Assembly (NCBI GenBank): GCA_958453935.1
Contig: CAUDZT010000035.1
Location: forward strand, 1 to 24,030
DNA from: an uncultured Collinsella sp.
GTDB lineage: Bacteria; Actinomycetota; Coriobacteriia; Coriobacteriales; Coriobacteriaceae
DNA length: 24,030 bases
Direction of reading: 5' to 3'
The position numbers and the translations under genes are program-made. Every line of letters begins with the position of its first letter. The stretch's first letter is position 1. Of this stretch, positions 7,791 through 17,353 are shown one piece after another. The notes below the pieces were generated by a model that saw nothing but the letters and a program-made list of their open reading frames with translations, was not told the origin of the DNA and did not search any database.

Positions 7791-9152
7791 ATGCTACGCC
7801 GTAAGGTCACTGACAGTCTTTTGAACTGGAAAAATAACTCTCATAAGGCATTGCTTGTTACCGGTGCGCGTCAAATTGGCAAGAGCTATGCGATTCGCGC
7901 GTTTGGTAAAGACAACTACGCGTCGTATTTTGAGGCCAATTTGCTGCTCGATACCGAGGCAAGAGATGTGCTCATTGGCGCTAAGAACGCCGTTGACTTT
8001 ATCAACCGCGTGGCCCTTCTTGCGGATGCACCGCTTGTTGAGGGAGATACGCTTATCTTTGTCGATGAAATACAGGAGTATCCGCAGATCGTCACGCTCA
8101 TGAAGGCGCTGGTCGAGGACGGGCGCTTTAGCTATGTCTTCTCGGGGTCTATGCTTGGGACTGAGTTTAAGGGGATCTCTTCTTTCCCGGTGGGGTATGT
8201 CGAGCACATTGTTATGCGGCCAATGGATTTTGAAGAGTTTTGTTGGGCAAACAGCATCAGCGAGAATGTGCTTGCAGACATCCGCAGCTGCCTTGTCGAG
8301 AGGCGTCCCGTCGAAAACTATATTCATGAGGCGATGCTCAAAAACTTTAGAGCTTATATCGTTTGCGGCGGCATGCCGGAGGTCGTACAGAACTATATCG
8401 ATTCGGGTTATTCGCTCGTGAGCACACGTGCGCTTCAAACTCAGCTGGTCGATCAGTACAAAAGCGATATCTCAAAATATGCATCGACTCGAGCGTTTAA
8501 CGTTCGGTCGATTTTCGAGCAAATTCCCGTTCAGCTTGAGGCGGAGTCTCATCGCTTTGTTGTTTCGTCTCTGGGTGAGGGAGCTCGCCTTCAAAAATAC
8601 GAGCAGGATTTCCTATGGCTGGTGAACGCGGGCGTCGGTTTGATGGTCGCCCAGGTGACGGAGGCCCGGAGTCCTCTTAAGAGGACAGAGAAGGCGACCG
8701 CCTTTAAACTATACGAGTCTGATACAGGCATGCTCGCATCACGGTATCCCGGCAGCACGGCACGCGCTGTCTACCTTGATATGAAAACCCCCAACCTCGG
8801 CGGTCTCTATGAGAACGTGGTCGCGCAGGAGCTTGTCGCCCTTGGAACTGATGCATGGTACTACCAGACACGCGAGGTCGGCGAAGTTGACTTTGTGATC
8901 GAAGGCACCCGCGGGCACGTTGTCCCAATCGAGGTCAAATCGGGCAAGAAGGTTCGAGCCCATGCGGCCCTCGACCGTCTGATGAGCGTGAGCGAGTACA
9001 AAATCCCCGAGGCCGTTGTGCTAAGCCATGAGAACCTCAGCAAAGAGGGCAAGGTCCTGTACGTTCCAATCTATATGACATTCTGCCTCGATGAGTTTAT
9101 GGAAAAGGACGACCCCAACAACGATTTCTCGTTTGCACCCATATCTCTCTAG
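7791..9152 (+). CDS. AAA-family ATPase with DUF4143 C-terminal domain
   Basis: The N-terminal P-loop ATPase domain has Walker A GARQIGKS (25-32) and Walker B TLIFVDEIQ (87-95), followed by the FSGSMLG sensor segment. The C-terminal DUF4143 part ends with EVDFVIEG...PIEVKSGKK (about 365-390), a PD-(D/E)xK-like arrangement seen in these proteins. The 453-residue length is typical. GAGGTG lies six bases before ATG 7791. The family is abundant in gut anaerobes and archaea; its biological role is unsettled (defence, toxin-like or regulatory roles have been proposed). Here it is a single-gene unit with its own repeat-bearing leader. Its AT-richer 5' flank and the decayed remnant upstream suggest acquisition. 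Confidence 0.88.
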   Translation: MLRRKVTDSLLNWKNNSHKALLVTGARQIGKSYAIRAFGKDNYASYFEANLLLDTEARDVLIGAKNAVDFINRVALLADAPLVEGDTLIFVDEIQEYPQIVTLMKALVEDGRFSYVFSGSMLGTEFKGISSFPVGYVEHIVMRPMDFEEFCWANSISENVLADIRSCLVERRPVENYIHEAMLKNFRAYIVCGGMPEVVQNYIDSGYSLVSTRALQTQLVDQYKSDISKYASTRAFNVRSIFEQIPVQLEAESHRFVVSSLGEGARLQKYEQDFLWLVNAGVGLMVAQVTEARSPLKRTEKATAFKLYESDTGMLASRYPGSTARAVYLDMKTPNLGGLYENVVAQELVALGTDAWYYQTREVGEVDFVIEGTRGHVVPIEVKSGKKVRAHAALDRLMSVSEYKIPEAVVLSHENLSKEGKVLYVPIYMTFCLDEFMEKDDPNNDFSFAPISL

Positions 9153-9179
9153 GTCATCTGAGTCCGCAAGCCAGCCCCC

Positions 9180-9420
9180 ACGCCCAAAGTACTGCGCCTT
9201 TCGCGCCAAAGGCGCGAAACAGCAAGGGGATAGAAGGCAGCGACAACCAACTCCCCCACTATGCCCAAAGTGCTGCGATGTTTCGCGCAAAGCGCGAAAC
9301 AGCACTGGGGCAGCAGAAGGCCACAATCAGCTAGCCCTCCATGCCCAAAGTGGCGCGTGGTTTCGCGGCCACGCCGCGAAACAGCGACCGGGACAAGGCA
9401 CCCCCACAGCCACGTCCTTC
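9180..9420. repeat. Three tandem 80 bp repeats, each with a TTTCGCG/CGCGAAA hairpin
   Basis: Units begin with GCCCAAAGT at 9182, 9263 and 9343 (periods 81 and 80). Each carries a short-loop hairpin and then ACAGC: 9199-9219 (TTTCGCGCC/GGCGCGAAA), 9281-9299 (TTTCGCGC/GCGCGAAA) and 9361-9381 (TTTCGCGG/CCGCGAAA). The C-to-G change in unit 3 is matched on the other arm. Sequence after the hairpins is more diverged. The block lies between convergent genes and has no convincing coding potential. Confidence 0.75.
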
Positions 9421-9453
9421 ATTCAGCCCCACAATCCGAGGACGTAGTCGTAG

Positions 9454-9576
9454 CAGGATCTGAGGGCCAACCTTCGCGGACACTCCGCAGGACGAAGGAA
9501 CCCCCGCCGCACGTAGTGCGCAGCGGGGGTTCTTTCATGTCCGAGGACGTCCGCGAAGGTTAGCCCTCAGATCCTG
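9454..9576. repeat. 28 bp inverted repeat enclosing the nifJ terminator
   Basis: The arms 9454-9481 (CAGGATCTGAGGGC...) and 9549-9576 (...GCCCTCAGATCCTG) are inverted copies with one mismatch. A GAACCCCCGC/GCGGGGGTTC hairpin lies between them. The structure sits just beyond the nifJ stop codon. Confidence 0.75.
9498..9536. terminator. Intrinsic terminator between convergent genes
   Basis: A perfect 10 bp stem GAACCCCCGC/GCGGGGGTTC (9498-9507 and 9523-9532) has an inner CGCA...TGCG stem. TTCTTTC follows on the plus strand; the minus side (CCTTCGTCC) lacks a T-run. It can end the plus-strand ATPase transcript and perhaps also that of nifJ. Confidence 0.6.
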
Positions 9577-9587
9577 CGGTGGGAGAC

Positions 9588-13127
<3,540 letters not shown>

Positions 13128-13525
13128 ATACCCCTCTCCTCTCATATAGGTATACAGGCCCCGGCGATCGCCGGGATGTTGGCGTGATGGGATTTTCGCT
13201 GTTGCTTCCAATCATCTGGCAGGCAGGCTCAGCAGCAGGTACATGGCGTGGAGAGAAGGCATGCCGAGGCGAGGAGGGCTGCACGCGCTCCACAAGCCCA
13301 GCTACCCGTCTTGCACATGACCGAGCGCCGCAAAGGCCGCATGCCGGATGCTCCCGGGCACGCCCCGGCGATGGGAAGCGCCCGCAACGGAAATCCGCAT
13401 GCGGGTTTATTGTACCCCGCCGTCAAGTGTAATTTCGGCAAATATAGGCGGGCGGTAAAGGTTTACCTTGGGTGACCATCAAGGGCAAAATTGATCCTTC
13501 CGTCACCGAGGGACCAAATGGCAGC
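13128..13525. other. nifJ upstream region, no gene
   Basis: The stretch holds the nifJ leader (palindrome at 13160-13175, TATACCTATAT-like sequence nearer the gene), a CCGCATGCGG palindrome followed by TTTATT (about 13396-13411), and the dyad GGTAAAGGTTTACC (13454-13467). These may be control sites. The short open frames across it look like chance. Confidence 0.4.
13160..13175. promoter_or_regulatory. Perfect 16 bp palindrome in the nifJ leader
   Basis: CCCGGCGATCGCCGGG is fully self-complementary and ends 33 bases before the nifJ ATG. It could be an operator or a leader hairpin. I do not know a regulator with this consensus. Confidence 0.45.
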
Positions 13526-13586
13526 TGCGGTGAAATAGGAACTGTTTTTGCCGGCCGTAGCCTTAAACAGCCCCTATTTCACCGCA
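13526..13586. terminator. Long hairpin beyond the FHA fragment
   Basis: TGCGGTGAAATAGG and CCTATTTCACCGCA form a perfect 14 bp stem, continued after a small internal loop by CTGTTT/AAACAG. It lies 18 bases past the stop of the minus-strand FHA fragment. No T-run follows, so it may be a dispersed repeat rather than a classical terminator. Confidence 0.45.
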
Positions 13587-13604
13587 ACTTATTTAGGAGA
13601 TGAG

Positions 13605-13973
13605 TCAGAGGGCGCCGAGGAGGATGGCGTAGGTTGTGGATTCTCCGAGCTTGAGCTCGTCACCGGGGTTGAGCTGGGCGGAGCGGCCGGGCTCGACCTG
13701 GGTGCAGACGTTCGTCGCGTCGTTTACCACCACGGTTCCGTTGGTGGACGACAGGTCCTCAACGTACCAGACATTTTGGTCATCGCACCACACGTGGGCA
13801 TGGCGAGCCGAAACGTCATCGCCCACATCGGTGATGCCGCCCTCCCCCGTTGCCAGCGCGCCGATCTCGACGCCTTCCTCACTCGGCTGAATCCAGCGCG
13901 GGACGCTCACCGCGTAGCCGTTTTGCACGCGCAGCAGTCCCAGCGGATGCGCCGGCGCGACCTCGTGCTCGCC
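13605..13973 (-). pseudogene. Truncated FHA-domain gene (3' part only)
   Basis: The 122 C-terminal residues (from GEHEVAPAHPLGLL to the stop) align without gaps with residues 191-312 of the intact FHA protein encoded at 20275-21213. By eye 106 of 122 residues are identical. The FHA core is intact (VSARHAHVW, LSSTNGT). The 190-residue N-terminal part is missing; upstream of 13973 the sequence is unrelated. The frame stays open to a GTG at 14099, so a 164-residue protein is formally possible, but no ribosome binding site supports it. It faces the same way as the intact copy 6.3 kb away and marks one edge of the low-GC island. Confidence 0.75.
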
Positions 13974-14527
13974 CGACTTGGAACCAAGGCGGGCGTGAGA
14001 GCAAACGGCATAGGGAACGAATCTTGCGGATGTACTCCTCGACGTCAGGCAGGTAAGCCCCACGAAGTCACCGGGGAGGCCCAAGCGGCCCGGCACCACT
14101 TCCAGATTCTGACCAGGGCGAGTCGTTCGCCGGTGGCTGAAGGCTCGCTCCCACCCAAAAGGGGAGATTCGCGTTGTTCCCCAATCGCTCTCGCATCTTT
14201 CATTTTGCTCGAGGTGGGCTATAAAAACTTTCCTGGTGAAAGGCGGCGATTGGTTTCCTTTCTTTCTAGAGGAGCGCGCCTGTAATCTGTTTTCATCCTA
14301 AATCAAGTTGAGATCGGACCTTCCAGAGGCAAGTCGACTCAAACTGCGAGGCTCCATGTTGGAATAAAGAGCGCTGTCGAAGTGCCAACAACACAAAGCT
14401 TGCCAGTCTCAAATAGAACCTTTTGGGAGTCCGATTGGGCCGCACACCGAATCCCCGCTGGTGGTTTTTTATAGCTGCGTAACAATAAACAAGGTTAGTG
14501 CCAGTCCAGCATGAAATTGAGGAACGT
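13974..14527. other. Island junction and maturase leader, no intact gene
   Basis: From 13974 to about 14160 the DNA is still GC-rich. On the minus strand it holds pieces that look coding but in two frames (LEVVPGRLGLPGDFVG and AYLPDVEEYIRKIRSL), as if a gene were cut and shifted. From about 14200 it becomes AT-rich. A weak CACC...GGTG hairpin followed by GTTTTTT lies at 14445-14470 on the plus strand, just upstream of the maturase. I find no convincing promoter. Confidence 0.4.
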
Positions 14528-15886
14528 ATGCATTTTTTCTCAGTAAGTGATCGTCGTTACTGCTTCGATGAGGTCACTCGCAATTGCTTTCAGGTTGACC
14601 AAGCATCAGAAGATGCGCTTCGCATATTTGAAGCATCGGGAAGAACGGTCAACTCGAAGTTGCTAACAAAGTCACTTGCTGCGAAAGGCTACGACCAAAC
14701 GACCATAGCAGAACTTGAAGACGACATTGATGAGTATCAACGATTGTCTGAGCGGACTTTCTTAACAAAAGACACGCCTCGAAAACTTAGATCCATCGAA
14801 CTCCACGTTTCACATGCATGCAACCTTGGTTGTAGTTACTGTTTTGCCGGTAAAGGAGATTATGGAACGTCTCCTCTGCTGATGACAGACGAGATAGCCT
14901 TCAAGGCGGTCGACTACCTCGTCGCAAGTTCATCGGAAAACGAAACGCTTGCAATCGTCTTTTTTGGTGGGGAACCCATGATTAACGAGCCGCTGATATG
15001 GAAAACGGTCGACTATTCAAAAAGAATATACCCCAATAGAAACTTTACCTATTCTATTACGACCAACGGAACGCTTTTGAATGACACTGCTGTGAATTCT
15101 TTCAAGGAGCACGGGTTTTCTGTTCTGATTAGTCTCGATGGTACAGGATGCAAGCACGATGCATCGCGCCCGTACAAGACGGGAGGCGGCTCTTTCTCCG
15201 ATATCGACAAAAACGTTCGTCGTTTTTCCGAGTCGTTCCCCTTCGGCGCAAGAGCGACCTTAACAAATAATAACTGTAACCTTGTTGAAGACTATCTTCA
15301 GTTTAAAGAGATGGGCTTCAGAAGGATTTACTTCTCGCCCGTGAGCTCATTCGATGAGAATATCAAACTCGACGAACACTCATTAAACAAAATCAGGGCG
15401 GGCCTAATAGATTTGGCGGATCAATATCTCAAACAGATTGATCAAGGGGAAAAGCCCTTGTTTAGAACATTGAAAACTGCAGTTGATTTGATTATGAGCA
15501 ACAGGATCGCCTTTGTCGGATGCGGGGCTGGCAGGCGTTTTATTTCCGTGACTCCCGAAGGGGACGTATACCCCTGTCACAGGTTTGTCGGGATGATGCG
15601 ATTCAAAATGGGCAACATCGTCACCGGAATTGACGAAACTAGGTATATTGAAAACTGGAGTCAGGGTGTCGAAAAAAGAATTGACTGTACGGACTGTTGG
15701 GCTCGGTCTTTCTGTGGTGGGGGCTGTAGCTGGGAGGCTGCAGACGAGCACGGCTACTTGCCCAAGAGTCTACACCCTGCATCATGTGAATATAGAAAAA
15801 TGTGCTACGAGATGGCTTTTGACCTTATTTCCCGCCACTCATCTTCGCAGGAGAAAAATCAACGAGAAGCTACTGTATCGGAATAA
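14528..15886 (+). CDS. Radical SAM/SPASM peptide maturase (ranthipeptide type)
   Basis: Predicted to modify the Cys-rich peptides encoded just downstream. The N-terminal 80 residues (MHFFSVSDRRYCFDEVTRN) look like the leader-binding region common to these maturases. The radical SAM motif is CNLGCSYC (Cys98, 102, 105), with FFGGEP at 145-150. The C-terminal SPASM region has eight Cys (332, 350, 387, 390, 396, 400, 420, 426) in the pattern CGAG...VTPEGDVYPCHRFVG...CTDCWARSFCGGGC, as in SCIFF-, PapB- and CcpM-like enzymes that form thioethers to non-alpha carbons. I start at ATG 14528 because GAGG lies upstream at good spacing. GTG 14498, ten codons earlier, has a poor site. The product is 452 residues. 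Codon use is AT-richer than in the flanking core genes. The exact linkage is inferred from the family, not shown. Confidence 0.9.
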   Translation: MHFFSVSDRRYCFDEVTRNCFQVDQASEDALRIFEASGRTVNSKLLTKSLAAKGYDQTTIAELEDDIDEYQRLSERTFLTKDTPRKLRSIELHVSHACNLGCSYCFAGKGDYGTSPLLMTDEIAFKAVDYLVASSSENETLAIVFFGGEPMINEPLIWKTVDYSKRIYPNRNFTYSITTNGTLLNDTAVNSFKEHGFSVLISLDGTGCKHDASRPYKTGGGSFSDIDKNVRRFSESFPFGARATLTNNNCNLVEDYLQFKEMGFRRIYFSPVSSFDENIKLDEHSLNKIRAGLIDLADQYLKQIDQGEKPLFRTLKTAVDLIMSNRIAFVGCGAGRRFISVTPEGDVYPCHRFVGMMRFKMGNIVTGIDETRYIENWSQGVEKRIDCTDCWARSFCGGGCSWEAADEHGYLPKSLHPASCEYRKMCYEMAFDLISRHSSSQEKNQREATVSE

Positions 15887-16055
15887 GCGGTTCAGCGCAT
15901 TGCTGTCACCATTGTGGAGGTGTTCGTTCTTCTGATTACCGTCTGCGAAGCTTATTGCTACGTTCGCCGAAACCATTCTAGAAATATGGTGAACTAGACA
16001 TCTTGGTTTGTTATACACAATATTGAGGTTTTTCTGCACTCAAAGGGAGGTAGTC
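15887..16055 (+). promoter_or_regulatory. Gap with candidate promoter for the precursor peptides
   Basis: TAGACA (15995-16000) and CAATAT (16018-16023) are 17 bases apart, and TGTTATAC resembles an extended -10. A partial dyad ACCATTCTAGAAATATGGT lies just upstream (15972-15990). A separate promoter would let the small peptides outproduce the enzyme. This is by eye and weak. Confidence 0.3.
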
Positions 16056-16259
16056 GTGAAGCATATTCATCCGATTAATCCGGGAAGTGGCGACGAGGCA
16101 GGCGTGAAGCCGATGTCTTTTGACTGCCTCTTGGGCATTACTGACATCTGTACTGTTTATGATAAAGCAGATGGCTGTGGTGCATACGATTACTGCGACT
16201 ATGACATGGATGGCGGCAGCATCTGCGTTGTAGATCACTGTGGCATTGATCAAACGTAG
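16056..16259 (+). CDS. Cys-rich RiPP precursor peptide 1
   Basis: A 67-residue peptide starting at GTG 16056, five bases after GGGAGG. An open frame runs back to 16008 but has no such site. The leader MKHIHPINPGSGDEAGVKP is followed by a core with six Cys (24, 32, 41, 47, 57, 62). The core divides into three modules: CLLGITDIC-TVYD, CGAYDYC-DYD and CVVDHC-GID, i.e. C-x(2-5)-D-[I/Y/H]-C-x(2-3)-D. Cys32-x3-Asp36 and Cys41-x3-Asp45 match the C-x3-D pattern cross-linked in freyrasin (PapA/PapB). It shares MKHIHP and the modular plan with the next gene. Probably the maturase substrate; function of the product unknown. No GG-type cleavage site is evident. Confidence 0.85.
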   Translation: MKHIHPINPGSGDEAGVKPMSFDCLLGITDICTVYDKADGCGAYDYCDYDMDGGSICVVDHCGIDQT

Positions 16260-16289
16260 TCTCTAATTGGATTAAGGTGAGGAGCTGTT

Positions 16290-16469
16290 ATGAAGCATAT
16301 CCATCCTGTTGGTTCAAATGAACATACTCCCGTTGAGCCTTGTTGTCTTGGAGTTGATATATGCAATTTTTACGACATCGCCGAGTGCCCTGTTGCGGAT
16401 TGGTGCTATGTCGATAAAGAATCAAGCTGTGTTTTGCCAGCAGATTGGTGCGATCCAGTTGACGAGTAG
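16290..16469 (+). CDS. Cys-rich RiPP precursor peptide 2
   Basis: A 59-residue peptide from ATG 16290, with GAGGAG five bases upstream, 30 bases after peptide 1. It starts MKHIHPVGSN and has seven Cys (18, 19, 25, 33, 39, 47, 54). The three modules are CLGVDIC-NFYD, CPVADWC-YVD and CVLPADWC-DPVD. Four exact C-x3-D pairs occur (19/23, 25/29, 33/37, 54/58). The modules are colinear with those of peptide 1, while the linkers differ; Asp and aromatic residues are conserved at the D-x-C position. This points to a duplicated and diverged precursor gene. It is too short to be called by most gene finders. Confidence 0.85.
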   Translation: MKHIHPVGSNEHTPVEPCCLGVDICNFYDIAECPVADWCYVDKESSCVLPADWCDPVDE

Positions 16470-16548
16470 TTTTTGTGTCTAGGAACTATTTGGTCCAATT
16501 CAAAATAAGATGGGGACAAATACCAAAATCTCGTGTCTGGGAGGAGTT

Positions 16549-16656
16549 ATGCCATTATTGCAAGGTCTCGTTGGATTAACCTTTGTACTTGCTTTATATC
16601 TGGCACCTTTTTTATTGTTATTCTTCATTATCCGATTCTTTCTTCGGAAAAAATAG
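16549..16656 (+). CDS. 35-residue single-span membrane peptide
   Basis: ATG 16549 follows a strong GGGAGGAG site. The product starts MPLLQGLVGLTFVLALYLAP, continues as one uninterrupted hydrophobic stretch and ends with RFFLRKK, so it should be a single membrane span with a positively charged cytoplasmic tail. It lies 79 bases after precursor 2 on the same strand. Its place suggests an immunity or export-helper peptide for the RiPP, but nothing in the sequence proves that. No family is recognised. Confidence 0.5.
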   Translation: MPLLQGLVGLTFVLALYLAPFLLLFFIIRFFLRKK

Positions 16657-16859
16657 GAGTATCACGCAAACATTAGCGTAGCTTTCTTCCAATATGAGCC
16701 GAGCATTGGCAAGTGGAATAAGAAGCCCGACCGTTCGTCACATGAAAGTGATCGGACGGGCCTCTCAATTTAACCCGGGCCGCCACCCATAGCGGCTTTC
16801 CGGGCGTATTTTCGGTGCAAAGCAATCGTCAGTTTAATCCTATGCGTCGATACCGCATT
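16657..16859. other. Spacer with imperfect hairpin
   Basis: GCCCGACCG (from 16725) and CGGACGGGC (to 16761) form an imperfect hairpin with one A/A mismatch. The minus-strand side continues TTCTTATT, and the plus-strand side CTCTCAATTT. It could end the RiPP transcript. A second small GCCGC/GCGGC hairpin follows (about 16780-16797). No gene is supported. Confidence 0.4.
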
Positions 16860-16985
16860 TCATTTGTTCGGCTCGTATTCTACGGCCTTGTAACCCTCGC
16901 ACTCTCCGGCAAACGGATTGAACACGAAGGCAGAGATGATGTGTGCGTGGACATCGAGGCTGCTGTAGGCAACATACTGGGGCAT
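16860..16985 (-). pseudogene. Possible transposase N-terminal scrap (IS110-like)
   Basis: From ATG 16985 the minus strand encodes 41 residues: MPQYVAYSSLDVHAHIISAF, VFNPFAGECEGYK, then AVEYEPNK and a stop. The YVAYSSLDVHAHxISAFVFNPxxGE pattern resembles the N-terminus of IS110-family DEDD transposases (Y-x-G-x-DVH...). The rest of such a protein (over 300 residues) is missing. I treat it as a remnant; the family call is tentative. Confidence 0.35.
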
Positions 16986-17353
16986 GGACCCCCGCTGCGC
17001 GTGGCATGCGGCCCGGCATATTCATTGCCGTCCAACCCCGTGTAGTTGCAGCAAAGGGTGGAACCTCAATGCTCAGCTCATGTTGTCCGTGGGACACGAG
17101 AATTGTAAGTACACTTTGGTGTGATTCTCACGATGATACTGAGCCACCTGGAATAAGATACGTCGCGACAACACTTCGCTTCACCTCTGTCTCGACAAGA
17201 CAACGTAGACTAAAGTTTCCTTTAGTAAGAGAATGAGAACTATATCTGAAAGCGTTGCGATGGCGTGAAGGCACCGAGTCCGAACCGACTGAATGCTACG
17301 TGCATCTGCATCGCTTTTTTGTTATCTCTGTCAGTTGGGTAGCACTACACTTG
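16986..17353. other. Gene-free stretch with nested hairpins and a plus-strand terminator-like end
   Basis: GCTCAG (17071-17076) pairs with CTGAGC (17139-17144), and GAGAAT (17098-17103) with ATTCTC (17124-17129) inside it. Further on, AAAGCG...GATG (from 17250) can pair with CATCGCTTT (to about 17316) and is followed by TTTTTTGTT, like an intrinsic terminator on the plus strand. A small RNA or the end of a lost mobile element would fit. No coding frame is convincing. Confidence 0.3.

Noticed and set aside
9180..9420. The 80 bp repeats as a CRISPR array
   Set aside because: The units are diverged outside the hairpin, there are only three, there are no equal spacers, and no cas genes are present.
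9091..9563. Plus-strand open frames across the 80 bp repeats
   Set aside because: Low-complexity Arg/Pro-rich translations with no ribosome binding site; they arise from the repeats and are not preserved between units.
14498..14527. GTG 14498 as the maturase start
   Set aside because: Poor ribosome binding site; ATG 14528 has GAGG at good distance and gives the N-terminus usual for these maturases.
16056..16469. Calling the peptides SCIFF outright because of MKHI and six cysteines
   Set aside because: SCIFF cores have a different, tightly conserved spacing. Here the cysteines fall in three Cys/Asp modules and one peptide has seven, so only a wider family link is claimed.
17260..17320. GGCACCGAGTC followed by GACT and a T-run, recalling a tracrRNA 3' end
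   Set aside because: No cas gene, no repeat array and no anti-repeat lie nearby; the match is short and probably chance.
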